DNA of 27,062 bases from HGM04593 sp045634085 (GCA_045634085.1 JAZQZM010000040.1:1-27062), one strand, 5' to 3'; shown: positions 5,843 to 13,484, numbered from the stretch's first letter. Numbers and translations are program-made. Notes: generated from the letters alone by a model not told the origin.

Positions 5843-6709
5843 TTAATTCATACCCAATTTATACATTCTTTCTTTTATTAAAGGTTCCACTTTTTGTTTA
5901 AAAGTTTTGTATGCCTTTACCCAGTTTTTTACATTTTGGTATTTCTCCTTTCCAATATAGCCTTTATGCCCTTTTCCACACCCATCACTTATTAAACCAT
6001 ACAGAACAAAAACATCATAAATAAAAGAATATTGTTTTACTTTTTTAGCACTCCCAAAATTTCCTTTATCATTAAGATCTCTGCAAATCATCGAAGCAAT
6101 ATTTCCTAATCGAGCACTGGATTCCCTTTTGTGTTTACCCATAGACCCATAATCATCAGGACTTATTTTTTTCCGAAACTCATACTCTTCAATAATCGCA
6201 TCCAGTTCTTCATTTGAGTAGAAACAGAGTTCACCATAAGTACGCCCAAAATCTGACTTGAATTCACACAAATCATCATTCTCTTCCAAGTCATCATTTT
6301 CATCGTTAGACTTTAATATATTATAATCATAAAATATCGCAAGTTTTTGCGAAAGTTCATTATATATAAGTCTATAAATCCCTGGTGACTTAAATCCAAC
6401 CTCTTCTGGCCAACCTTTTATTTTGCCTGACTCATCATCAAGAATAGTACTTTTAATTTTATACTCATTTCCCTCTCCACACAAATTAAAGAACTTTAAA
6501 ATTTTAGCCAATTCTAAAATACATTCAACATCTTCATTCCCCCACCAAAACATTTCCCTTTGTCTCAATATACATGTATCATATGGTGCAAGTGTGAACT
6601 CATACTCATCCAACAATGGCTGAAGTGTTTCCATTTGCAGTTGTACTTCTTTTTTATATTCTTCTATCAATCTTTGTTCTTCTTGTTCAGTCATCAACAT
6701 TTTCTCCAT
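5843..6709 (-). CDS. Hypothetical acidic cytosolic protein
   Basis: A protein of about 288 residues from the ATG at 6709. This start is preferred over the ATG at 6742 because an AGGA lies about 10 bases upstream and the extra residues (MLEIQSKKDII) look non-native. An N-terminal Glu-rich helix (TEQEEQRLIEEYKKEVQLQM) is followed by a mixed domain with a very acidic stretch near the middle (SNDENDDLEENDDL). The C-terminal half is basic and aromatic (KGYIGKEKYQNVKNWVKAYK). There is no signal peptide, membrane helix or recognisable motif. It sits in the putative integrated element and is closed by the 5782-5822 terminator. Function unknown. Confidence 0.6.
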   Translation of the reverse strand: MEKMLMTEQEEQRLIEEYKKEVQLQMETLQPLLDEYEFTLAPYDTCILRQREMFWWGNEDVECILELAKILKFFNLCGEGNEYKIKSTILDDESGKIKGWPEEVGFKSPGIYRLIYNELSQKLAIFYDYNILKSNDENDDLEENDDLCEFKSDFGRTYGELCFYSNEELDAIIEEYEFRKKISPDDYGSMGKHKRESSARLGNIASMICRDLNDKGNFGSAKKVKQYSFIYDVFVLYGLISDGCGKGHKGYIGKEKYQNVKNWVKAYKTFKQKVEPLIKERMYKLGMN

Positions 6710-6854
6710 TATTATATCCTTTTTTGATTGTATTTCCAGCAATTACCACCAATGCAAACACATAGCATCCCCAAATGTACAAAAAATCCAATTTCTATTA
6801 ATAACTATTTCAGCAAACTTGGCGAGAATGATGAACCCATATATAAAAACAAAA

Positions 6855-6879
6855 AGTGCACCATTAGAAAAGGTGCACT
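6855..6879 (-). terminator. Intrinsic terminator of the LRR-peptide operon
   Basis: AGTGCACC (6855-6862) and GGTGCACT (6872-6879) form eight perfect pairs with a nine-base loop. On the - strand TTTTTGTTTTTAT follows. It lies about 50 bases after the stop of the small peptide gene. The run GGGGGGGG at 6917-6924 lies between the two. Confidence 0.75.
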
Positions 6880-6930
6880 CTATGTAAAACCCACCACAAG
6901 GGGGCGTAAGAAATGAGGGGGGGGATAACT

Positions 6931-7083
6931 TTATTTCCATAAATTTCCCCATTCTCCACGATGTTGATTCGCTCCGGTTACGCCACTCTCAACATCCTCA
7001 CCAACTGGAATAGAGGTTGCTATCATCTCATTTGTAACTACTATTGTTTCTGTTATTATAGGTTCTATATATGTTTTCTTCAT
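6931..7083 (-). CDS. Small 50-residue peptide gene behind the LRR gene
   Basis: An ATG at 7083 opens 50 codons: MKKTYIEPIITETIVVTNEM, then IATSIPVGEDVESGVTGANQ, then HRGEWGNLWK, and TAA at 6931-6933. It begins five bases after the stop of the LRR gene and is followed by a good terminator, so it is the second gene of that operon. The pattern (MKKxYIxP, a hydrophobic/Thr stretch with a Met-Ile-Ala-Ser/Thr core, then a Gly/Asp-rich tail with Trp) is one I recall from many short unannotated Bacteroidales peptides. There is no true signal peptide. Role unknown; a processed or secreted peptide is speculation. Confidence 0.7.
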   Translation of the reverse strand: MKKTYIEPIITETIVVTNEMIATSIPVGEDVESGVTGANQHRGEWGNLWK

Positions 7084-7088
7084 AGTAC

Positions 7089-8945
7089 TTAAAATTTTAC
7101 TTTTTTACCGTTTATAATGTAAATGCCACCTTTTACTGGGTCAAGAATTTTACGACCGCTCAAATCATAAACGACCTCGGTTTCAAAGCCATCAATTTCA
7201 CTTGACAAAACCTCTTTAACGCCAGTTGTTCCGCTTATATATACACTGTATGCAGACTTTGAAGCATTGTCGCTCTTGAAATATGCGCGGTATGGCAATA
7301 CGGTTAATTTCTTTGTTATCTTGTTTATTTCGTTTTTGGAAGGTGAAAAAGCATAATAGTTGCCATCGCTCGTGTCTAATGCTTGATTTGTAAATGAACC
7401 GATTGTTTGCCAGCCATCAACAACAGGAGTTTCTACTGTTGAGGAAATTGTTGTTTCAGCACCAGTTATTGCAACATTCTCTTTACCCTCGCGCAGAGTA
7501 TAAATATATGGAGTATTTGCAACAGGAATAGTAACCTCTTCAAACTTCATATAACCATCACCACACTCTGCTAGTTTAAAGAATGCATAGTTTTCAAGGC
7601 TTGCCGCATTAGGGGCAAAAGGCAGAATGATTGTTCCCAATTTACCCTCTGTAATGGTACGTGAATAACTCACATCGGCGTAAGTATTGGCGTTTGTTAT
7701 GTCAAAATCAGTAGCATTGCTGTCATCAAGTATCAGGTGGCACTTTGCTGTTGAGGGTATTGCATATTCTCCTAGCGATGGATTACTATTGAATTTAATA
7801 TCATTAAGGTTTGAACAATTTTGGAACGCATAATCTCCAATGCTTGTTGCGCTACCTGGAATTATAACATTTGTAATACCGGTACAGGTTGTAAATGCAC
7901 TTTCGCCAATACTTACAACACTATTTGGGATCTCAATATCCGTAAGTGTCGTACAAACATGAAACGCGCAATCTCCGATACTTGTAACGCTATTTGGTAT
8001 TTTTGTATTTTTGCAGCCACTTATAAGCGTATTGGTAGATGTTTCTATTATTGCATTACAATTAGAACGACTATCATATACAGAATTACCAGACTCTACT
8101 AAAATACTTTCAATATATTTGCTTTTACCAAATGCCCGCCTTCCTATTTGAGTAACATTTTTAGGAATTGTTATATTCGCTATTGCACAACCCTCAAACG
8201 CACAAGCTCCAATTGAAACCAAACTATTAGGAAATACTATATTTGTGATATTATTACATCCAAAAAATGCCATTTTACCTAAATCCATAACACTGCCAGG
8301 AATTTCAACGCTTGTAATACCGCTGCAATTATAAAACGCCCAATCTCCAATGGCTGTAACTCGATAAGTGATTCCGTTAGCAGTACTTACCACACTATTT
8401 AAAGTTATGTTGTAAATTTCCCCCTCATCATTTCCCGAGGACTGTACATTGTCTTTTGTGTATTTTACAATAAGAGTGTGCGTACCAGCAGTTGTAAAAG
8501 TCTTTTCGTAACTACCAGATAGGGTTCCACTTTTCTTTACAATTTCAGTTCCGTCAAGTGTTATCGTTAGCCAATCATAATTTTTCTCACTGCTTACCGA
8601 CCAATCAAATTTAAGTATGTTGTCAGCTTCAACATTCAGTGTATAACTTTTTTGCGATGTTGTACTATGACTTTTGTTAGTTGAGGTCCAAGCATTGAAT
8701 GTTTTAATAACTGTTGTATTGAATTCCAATTTAGTTACAGTTGTTGGTATCACCACATTACCAATGTATTCATTTGAATATTCACTGTCGGAATTTCCTT
8801 TATAAGTAACTTCAACAGTTTTGTCTGTTTCGGATAAAATCTTATAATATATCCCACCAACCTCAAAATCATGAGCAGAAACAGAGCCTACGCAAACTAG
8901 TAATAGGGTTAATAAGAACCCTCTAAATGTGTTTAAATATTTCAT
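7089..8945 (-). CDS. BspA-like secreted leucine-rich-repeat protein
   Basis: A 618-residue protein. A signal peptide spans residues 1-24 (MKYLNTFRGFLLTLLLVCVG SVSA). The N-cap follows (GGIYYKI, then VVIPTTVT near 64-71). LRR_5 (BspA/Treponema pallidum-type) repeats run at about 190-395, with units such as IPNSVTSIGDCAFHVCTTL. A beta-rich domain covers about 410-575. The tail from 577 carries VYDLSGRKI and GGIYIINGKKV, a C-terminal motif common in secreted Bacteroidales proteins. BspA-like proteins are surface or secreted adhesins. Residues of about 72-188 form an extra beta-sandwich-like domain that splits the N-cap before its continuation ANGITYRVTAIGDWAFYNCS. The gene is the first of an operon with the 50-residue peptide. 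Confidence 0.88.
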   Translation of the reverse strand: MKYLNTFRGFLLTLLLVCVGSVSAHDFEVGGIYYKILSETDKTVEVTYKGNSDSEYSNEYIGNVVIPTTVTKLEFNTTVIKTFNAWTSTNKSHSTTSQKSYTLNVEADNILKFDWSVSSEKNYDWLTITLDGTEIVKKSGTLSGSYEKTFTTAGTHTLIVKYTKDNVQSSGNDEGEIYNITLNSVVSTANGITYRVTAIGDWAFYNCSGITSVEIPGSVMDLGKMAFFGCNNITNIVFPNSLVSIGACAFEGCAIANITIPKNVTQIGRRAFGKSKYIESILVESGNSVYDSRSNCNAIIETSTNTLISGCKNTKIPNSVTSIGDCAFHVCTTLTDIEIPNSVVSIGESAFTTCTGITNVIIPGSATSIGDYAFQNCSNLNDIKFNSNPSLGEYAIPSTAKCHLILDDSNATDFDITNANTYADVSYSRTITEGKLGTIILPFAPNAASLENYAFFKLAECGDGYMKFEEVTIPVANTPYIYTLREGKENVAITGAETTISSTVETPVVDGWQTIGSFTNQALDTSDGNYYAFSPSKNEINKITKKLTVLPYRAYFKSDNASKSAYSVYISGTTGVKEVLSSEIDGFETEVVYDLSGRKILDPVKGGIYIINGKKVKF

Positions 8946-9018
8946 AAAATACTTTCACATCTATGGCTCTACGATGTTTATATAAGTTTTAAAACAGGAA
9001 GGGAAACATAAAAAGAAA

Positions 9019-9213
9019 GTGGAGCCAGTCATTGCCTTATCTTCCTTGTAGGGCTTGGACTCCCTTGCATAACAGATAAGGATAGACAGCCCCACTTGGA
9101 ATGTATTTTGATATAAATAAATACAAACCAAGAGAGCGTTCTTCTCGATATTCTGATTATGCTTTTGTAAAGTGTCCAAGTTTACAAGGTTCAGAATAAA
9201 GCGAATGCGCTTT
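9019..9213 (-). promoter_or_regulatory. Structured 5' leader of the LRR gene
   Basis: Several hairpins lie in the 300 bases before the LRR ATG. CCTTATCT (9035-9042) pairs with AGATAAGG (9074-9081) inside an arm closed by GTGG/CCAC (9019-9022/9092-9095). TATTCTG (9149-9155) pairs with CAGAATA (9192-9198) and encloses TTGTAAA/TTTACAA (9165-9171/9181-9187). AAAGCG-AATG-CGCTTT lies at 9198-9213. No known riboswitch class was recognised, and I see no convincing gene here. Confidence 0.45.
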
Positions 9214-9251
9214 CTAAAATATGTCCGTGCACACTATTTGTGTTCACGATG

Positions 9252-9259
9252 CAAAGGTA
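9252..9259 (-). promoter_or_regulatory. -7 box for the LRR operon
   Basis: The - strand TACCTTTG matches TAnnTTTG, and the start site would be near 9246. The -33 position reads TTTT, not TTTG. An 11-base perfect inverted repeat lies upstream (AAAATAATCTT 9279-9289, AAGATTATTTT 9335-9345) and could be a regulator site. Confidence 0.4.
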
Positions 9260-9403
9260 GTACTTTTCCATTGATTTTAAAATAATCTTTTAGATTATAC
9301 TGAACTATAAATACTCACCGGCTAGAGTCAAAACAAGATTATTTTGATATGAAATTAATTTGAGTTATATAGATTTCAACAGAAGTTATTTACTGCACAA
9401 TTC

Positions 9404-9457
9404 TACATAAACATTTACATAAACAAATCGGTATTTCTATTACATTCCGTTACATTC
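9404..9457. repeat. Two tandem repeat pairs near the right element end
   Basis: TACATAAAC occurs at 9404-9412 and 9416-9424 (12-base period). TTACATTC occurs at 9440-9447 and 9450-9457 (10-base period). They lie 75-130 bases inside the putative attR, mirroring the pairs near the left end. I see no gene between 9214 and 9919. Confidence 0.5.
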
Positions 9458-9530
9458 AAAGAAAATCATCGTTTTTGCAACCAATTGACAATCAATGATA
9501 TTTAAGTGGAATAAGGTGTATATTCAATAC

Positions 9531-9587
9531 TCCCGCTTCGAGTACTAATTGTGAACAATCCCTTGTAAGGCAACTTGCAAGGGATTG
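9531..9587. repeat. Putative attR: 57-base direct repeat, right copy
   Basis: Identical to 3155-3211, offset by 6376 bases. It carries the 3' end of tRNA-Leu (TCCCGCTTCGAGTA) and the 14-pair hairpin with a GCAA tetraloop, here followed by TTTATTTATG. No upstream tRNA body is present, so this is a fragment and not a second tRNA gene. Confidence 0.7.
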
Positions 9588-9802
9588 TTTATTTATGTAC
9601 AGACAACTGTCTAAACTGCAATTCCACATCTATACTGTTTATCTCAGCGTTATTTTTGCCAACTGCTAACAAGACTCCATTTATAGGCATGAGCATCCGG
9701 CAAGTTTGTGAGGTGGTCACTTTTGTTACTTTTTAACTTCAAATGGACAAAAGACAACATTTTGACCGCTTTTTTCTAAAAAATAATAAAATAATGACAT
9801 TT

Positions 9803-9872
9803 TATGATAATATCATACTGTCGGATGTTTATTTTAAACTATATTCGCGGTATATAATTCCCCTAAGGGGAA
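9803..9872 (+). promoter_or_regulatory. Palindrome and promoter-like region before the Ig-like gene
   Basis: TATGATA-A-TATCATA (9803-9817) is a perfect palindrome and a possible operator. TATATTCG (9840-9847) differs by one base from TAnnTTTG, with a weak -33 match. TTCCCC-TAA-GGGGAA (9858-9872) is a small hairpin in what would be the 5' leader. No SD sequence is seen, and the leader ends CCTAATTTT before the ATG. Confidence 0.35.
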
Positions 9873-9919
9873 ACATAGATTGAAAAAGAAGATAATATCA
9901 TTAACTAAAACCTAATTTT

Positions 9920-11539
9920 ATGAAGAAATTTTTACTTCTATTCATGTCAATGTTCGCAATATTGGGAACATCCATGGCACAAGACAAAGGTGATGAGAAT
10001 GCAGCTTTTGCATTGGAGTATTCAGACCCCGACGATGGCAAGTCAACCTTTACAGTGTACAACATCCGTCTTCAATTCAACAAGGATGTTGTTGCAACGC
10101 TCCCCGAAGGTGGTATTGATGTAAAGAACAACACTACCGGTGATATTGTAAAGATTACACGCATTAGCGACAATGAGTGGCTGGAGAAGAGCACTGTTGT
10201 CTTCTTATTCGAGCAAAAAAGCGTTTATAACGAAAAAGAAGGCAAAGAGGAAATGGTTGACCAATACATTGAGACTCCGGGTGTTTGGAGCTATACAATT
10301 CCAGCAGGCTGCATAAAGAGTGTTGATGGTGAAGAGTTTGCCGAGCGTACTTTTACATTCACCATAGCATCGTCCATGGATGTTGAGAACATTTCACCCG
10401 CTGAGGATGTAACAAAGCTCGACAAGATTGAGATTACATTCCCCAAAGCAATTGCAAGTGTTAATGCAAGCCGTATGGCAATTGTTGACAACAATTGGAT
10501 ACCTGTTGCAAACTTCAAGAACGAAGTAATATACAGCGAGGACCGCAAGACTGTAACATTGGAGCTTGAGGAACCAATCGCCACTCCCGGCACATACAAC
10601 CTTGATATCTATGATGGCATATTCATAAGCGAGGATGGTGCCTTGAACAACTATTATTCCGCTTCATTCAACGTAATAGACCCGACACCATCGTTCGTTA
10701 CCAACTTCAAGGAAGGCGATAGAGTAAAGGAGATTGGCAACCTTGAAATCACATTCAAGAATGTAAATGAGGTTAAGCTTGTTGAGGGTGCTGAAGCAGT
10801 TGTTGTCTACATGCCTGGTGATGGCGAGACAACCGGTACAGCGGCATTGGCAAACAACAAGATTACAGTGACCTTCGACCAGGAATTCACCGAGGAGGGC
10901 TTGTATACATTTGTAATCCCCGCAGGAATGTTTACTATGGACGGAGTTGAGAACGAGGAGTACTCTGTAACCGTTGAACTCTTCACATTCGTCATCACTC
11001 CATTGGAGGTTGTAAGCGTCACTCCCGCAACAGGTACAGTGGGCCAGATTGACAAGATTGTAATAAGGTTCAACCAGACCGTAACACCATCTATGGATGA
11101 GAACTGGCAGACAATCTCGTACCAGATAGCACTGAGAGGCAAAGACAAATCATATATCCTGACCTATTGCCCTTCAAGCTACAGTGCAACAGACATGATA
11201 GAATATCTTGTAAATGCAGAGTGGAATGGATATGAATACGCTTCAACACCCGTTACTGAACCTGGTGAATACTCAATTGACCTTGCAGATGTTGTAGTTG
11301 ACTATGCCGGCGAGAGCTACATCGATGAGTGGGGTTACCCCGACACACGTTGGTACGGCAAGAACGGCAGTTGCCAGGGCGTATATACCTGGACAATTGA
11401 GGATACAGGAATTGAGGAGGTGCTTGGCGAAGATGCAAAGGTAATGAAGACAATCTATGACCTCACAGGCCGCAGAATCGAGTCTATCACCAAAGCGGGC
11501 ATCTACGTTGTTGATGGCAAGAAAGTGATGGTCAAGTGA
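9920..11539 (+). CDS. Secreted protein with about four Ig-like (Big_5-type) repeats
   Basis: A 539-residue protein. The signal peptide is MKKFLLLFMSMFAILGTSMA, with cleavage before Q21. About four beta-sandwich repeats follow, at roughly 27-150, 155-252, 258-360 and 362-495. They share a 'V..i.P..G.v..id.I.I.F...V' start (VVSVTPATGTVGQIDKIVIR) and a 'PG.Y...IPAG....DG' end (PGVWSYTIPAGCIKSVDGEE). This is the pattern of bacterial Ig-like/SbsA-type domains. The tail has TGIEEVLGED, IYDLTGRRI and AGIYVVDGKKV, the same C-terminal motif as the LRR protein. It is probably exported to the surface or medium. It has no catalytic motif, so adhesion or scaffolding is likely. Confidence 0.8.
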   Translation: MKKFLLLFMSMFAILGTSMAQDKGDENAAFALEYSDPDDGKSTFTVYNIRLQFNKDVVATLPEGGIDVKNNTTGDIVKITRISDNEWLEKSTVVFLFEQKSVYNEKEGKEEMVDQYIETPGVWSYTIPAGCIKSVDGEEFAERTFTFTIASSMDVENISPAEDVTKLDKIEITFPKAIASVNASRMAIVDNNWIPVANFKNEVIYSEDRKTVTLELEEPIATPGTYNLDIYDGIFISEDGALNNYYSASFNVIDPTPSFVTNFKEGDRVKEIGNLEITFKNVNEVKLVEGAEAVVVYMPGDGETTGTAALANNKITVTFDQEFTEEGLYTFVIPAGMFTMDGVENEEYSVTVELFTFVITPLEVVSVTPATGTVGQIDKIVIRFNQTVTPSMDENWQTISYQIALRGKDKSYILTYCPSSYSATDMIEYLVNAEWNGYEYASTPVTEPGEYSIDLADVVVDYAGESYIDEWGYPDTRWYGKNGSCQGVYTWTIEDTGIEEVLGEDAKVMKTIYDLTGRRIESITKAGIYVVDGKKVMVK

Positions 11540-11588
11540 GAACAATGATTGATGAGCTTGCTTAATCACACATAGCGCAAATAACTCA

Positions 11589-11616
11589 AATGGGCAGGGA
11601 GAAATCCTTGCCCATT
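11589..11616 (+). terminator. Strong hairpin after the Ig-like gene
   Basis: AATGGGCAGGGA (11589-11600) pairs with TCCTTGCCCATT (11605-11616), with a four-base loop and one mismatch. It lies 50 bases after the stop. It is not followed by a strong T-run, so termination is probable but not certain. Confidence 0.5.
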
Positions 11617-11694
11617 CTGTATCTTGTAAAGGGTATGTCGGATATTGTAGGCTGCCGATGTGTTCGCCCATGAAAGTCAAAGACAAACAATTAA

Positions 11695-11716
11695 GGGCAG
11701 ACATGCCGGTCTGCCC
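11695..11716. repeat. Perfect 8-pair palindromic element
   Basis: GGGCAGAC-ATGCCG-GTCTGCCC stands between two convergent genes. It may be a bidirectional terminator, or a dispersed palindrome of the REP type. There is only one copy in the window. Confidence 0.45.
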
Positions 11717-11738
11717 CTACAGAAAGATGATATCACTT

Positions 11739-12179
11739 TCAATCGTCAATATCGACAATCACGAAATCCTTGTTGAACTTGAGTTCAAGGCCGTTTGACA
11801 ATTTGAGTTCGTACCCCCTGCTGTCGCGTTCAATGCGCACAATCTTATTATCGGGATAATTCGCCTTCACATATTCACTCAAAGCAGCTGGGATAAGTAC
11901 GGCGGGCACCTCATTCCTGCGGCAATCAACCTCTTCCCACTCACCTTTGTTCGAGAACTCAAGTCTTGAGCCATCGGCAAACACAACTTCATAGCTACTA
12001 ACGAGGAAATCCTTGTCGAGCTTTGCATACGAGAGCTTTGCATTGGCAAAGTGCTCATTGATGAAACTCTGCGCTGCAGCAGGTAACTTACTCTTGTCTA
12101 TAATCTTGTCATTGTCGGCAGATGCAACAGACACTCCAAAAGGCAAAACTAATGCCAATAAAATAAAAAATCGTTTCAT
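11739..12179 (-). CDS. PepSY-like periplasmic protein (DUF2874 type)
   Basis: A protein of 146 residues from the ATG at 12179 (MKRFFILLALVLPFGVSVAS, a clear signal peptide). The upstream in-frame ATG at 12203 would precede the signal peptide with MTDKQLKI and is less likely. The mature part has the PepSY-like layout. LPAAAQSFINEHFANAKLSY with YEVVFADGSRLEFSNKGEWE forms the first unit. IPAALSEYVKANYPDNKIVR with GYELKLSNGLELKFNKDF and the end VIVDIDD forms the second. Proteins of this family are exported in Bacteroidales and of unknown biochemical role. It is monocistronic and convergent with the Ig-like gene. It lies just past the end of the large operon but behind that operon's terminator. 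Confidence 0.82.
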   Translation of the reverse strand: MKRFFILLALVLPFGVSVASADNDKIIDKSKLPAAAQSFINEHFANAKLSYAKLDKDFLVSSYEVVFADGSRLEFSNKGEWEEVDCRRNEVPAVLIPAALSEYVKANYPDNKIVRIERDSRGYELKLSNGLELKFNKDFVIVDIDD

Positions 12180-12304
12180 AATCTTCAGTTGTTTATCAGT
12201 CAATATTATTCTTACTACGAAAACCTATTCCGTAATCTCTGATGCAAATATCAGATACAATTCTGAAATGAAACTGAAAATTATAGAAATATTCTCAAAT
12301 ATGT

Positions 12305-12338
12305 AAAAAAATGGCACTCCCAATTGAGAATGCCATTT
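12305..12338 (-). terminator. Terminator of the SusCD-TlpA operon
   Basis: AAATGGCA (12309-12316) pairs with TGCCATTT (12331-12338). On the - strand it is followed by a seven-base T-run (12305-12311 on + is all A). It lies 31 bases after the stop of the last operon gene. Confidence 0.8.
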
Positions 12339-12368
12339 AAAGAGTGTTGTCTGTCAAGAAAAGAATAA

Positions 12369-13484
12369 TCATTCCTTCTGGTCAAGATAATAAAGGTCAC
12401 CGGAGAGTATCTGCTCAATGCGTATCACCAGTTCATCCACATCCATATCAAGCGATACGGCACGGCCCTCAGGCTCTACTACGACAATTCTCGGAGTCTT
12501 TTCAACACCAAGAAGCTTTGCTACCGGAGAATCGGCACCCAAGCCGTCACAAGCGTTTAACCAGCCATCACGGTCCATGCCTTTGCTCTTGACAGCATTC
12601 TCCCACGCAGCCTTGTCACTCTCAAGCGCATAGCTGACAATGACAACCTGGCCTGGATTCTCCTTGAGAATGTCATGAAGAAGCTCAATCTCGTCGAGCA
12701 TGGCATCCGACTTTGCACTGCCGTTTGCCCAGAAGTTGAGAACAACGTACTTGCCACGGAAATCGGCCAACTGTTTCTTCTCACCATTGATAAGAGGCAA
12801 CTGGATATCTGGAATCTCGTTACCTACCTTCAGGTTATCGGCAAGCACCTTGTTGCGCAACGAAATGTAATAGGGATGTCCGTGCAAAGAGACAGCTACG
12901 GTATTCAGCATCTGCTCGGCATACGCAGGAGTGAGCATAGGCAATAGTGTATGTTCAATCATGAGCGGAGCAACCGGCGAAGCGTTGTTGTCAATGAGCA
13001 TCCTTATGAGTTCGGCCTTTATCTTCATAATCTCATGGTCAGGAACATCAGGCAATTCAAGGACAGCCTTCTCCGCATCGCGGGTAGCAGTAAACTCAAG
13101 ATATAGGTCATTCGAGGGTGTACCATAAGCAATGCTCTTAGCCCCCTGTATGTGGTTGATAAGAACCTCGCCTGGTTCTACAAAGACCTCTACGTCCTTT
13201 CCCTCGCCAAAGCCCTTTATCCTGTGCATCAGTACAGGTTCATCCTTGGCAAGTTCATACTTGAGTGAATACTTGCCTTTCTTTACCTTGGCCGTAGCGA
13301 CCTCTATCTCCTGGCCGTTTTCATTGGTGCGTACAAGAGTAACTTTCTTTATCTTTTTGCCGTCAGCAACGGTACAATCGGCCAAATCGCCGTTGATTAC
13401 ACATGTTCCCTGCGCGCAGACAGCAATGCAGGCTGCAGCAGCCATTATAGTCGATAACAATCTTTTCAACATAGTCCTATCCAT
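12369..13484 (-). CDS. TlpA-like DUF4369-thioredoxin protein lacking both active-site cysteines
   Basis: A 371-residue protein. The start at 13484 abuts the preceding stop; M5 at 13472 is an alternative and gives a tidier signal peptide (MLKRLLSTIMAAAACIAVCA). An N-terminal DUF4369-like beta domain covers about 27-115, a helical linker about 125-218, and a thioredoxin fold about 219-365. The thioredoxin fold is recognisable from VGNEIPDIQLPLINGEKKQL, FRGKYVVLNFWA and the cis-proline region GVEKTPRIVVVEP. Where the neighbours read WASWCGPC, this one reads WANGSAKS, so S256 and S259 replace both cysteines. It cannot do thiol-disulfide exchange by the usual mechanism, so a binding or regulatory role is inferred. 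It is the last gene of the operon. Confidence 0.85.
   Translation of the reverse strand: MDRTMLKRLLSTIMAAAACIAVCAQGTCVINGDLADCTVADGKKIKKVTLVRTNENGQEIEVATAKVKKGKYSLKYELAKDEPVLMHRIKGFGEGKDVEVFVEPGEVLINHIQGAKSIAYGTPSNDLYLEFTATRDAEKAVLELPDVPDHEIMKIKAELIRMLIDNNASPVAPLMIEHTLLPMLTPAYAEQMLNTVAVSLHGHPYYISLRNKVLADNLKVGNEIPDIQLPLINGEKKQLADFRGKYVVLNFWANGSAKSDAMLDEIELLHDILKENPGQVVIVSYALESDKAAWENAVKSKGMDRDGWLNACDGLGADSPVAKLLGVEKTPRIVVVEPEGRAVSLDMDVDELVIRIEQILSGDLYYLDQKE

Noticed and set aside
8961..9179. A - strand frame of 72 codons in the LRR leader
   Set aside because: It coincides with several strong RNA hairpins and shows no conserved motif, so it is better explained as structured leader.
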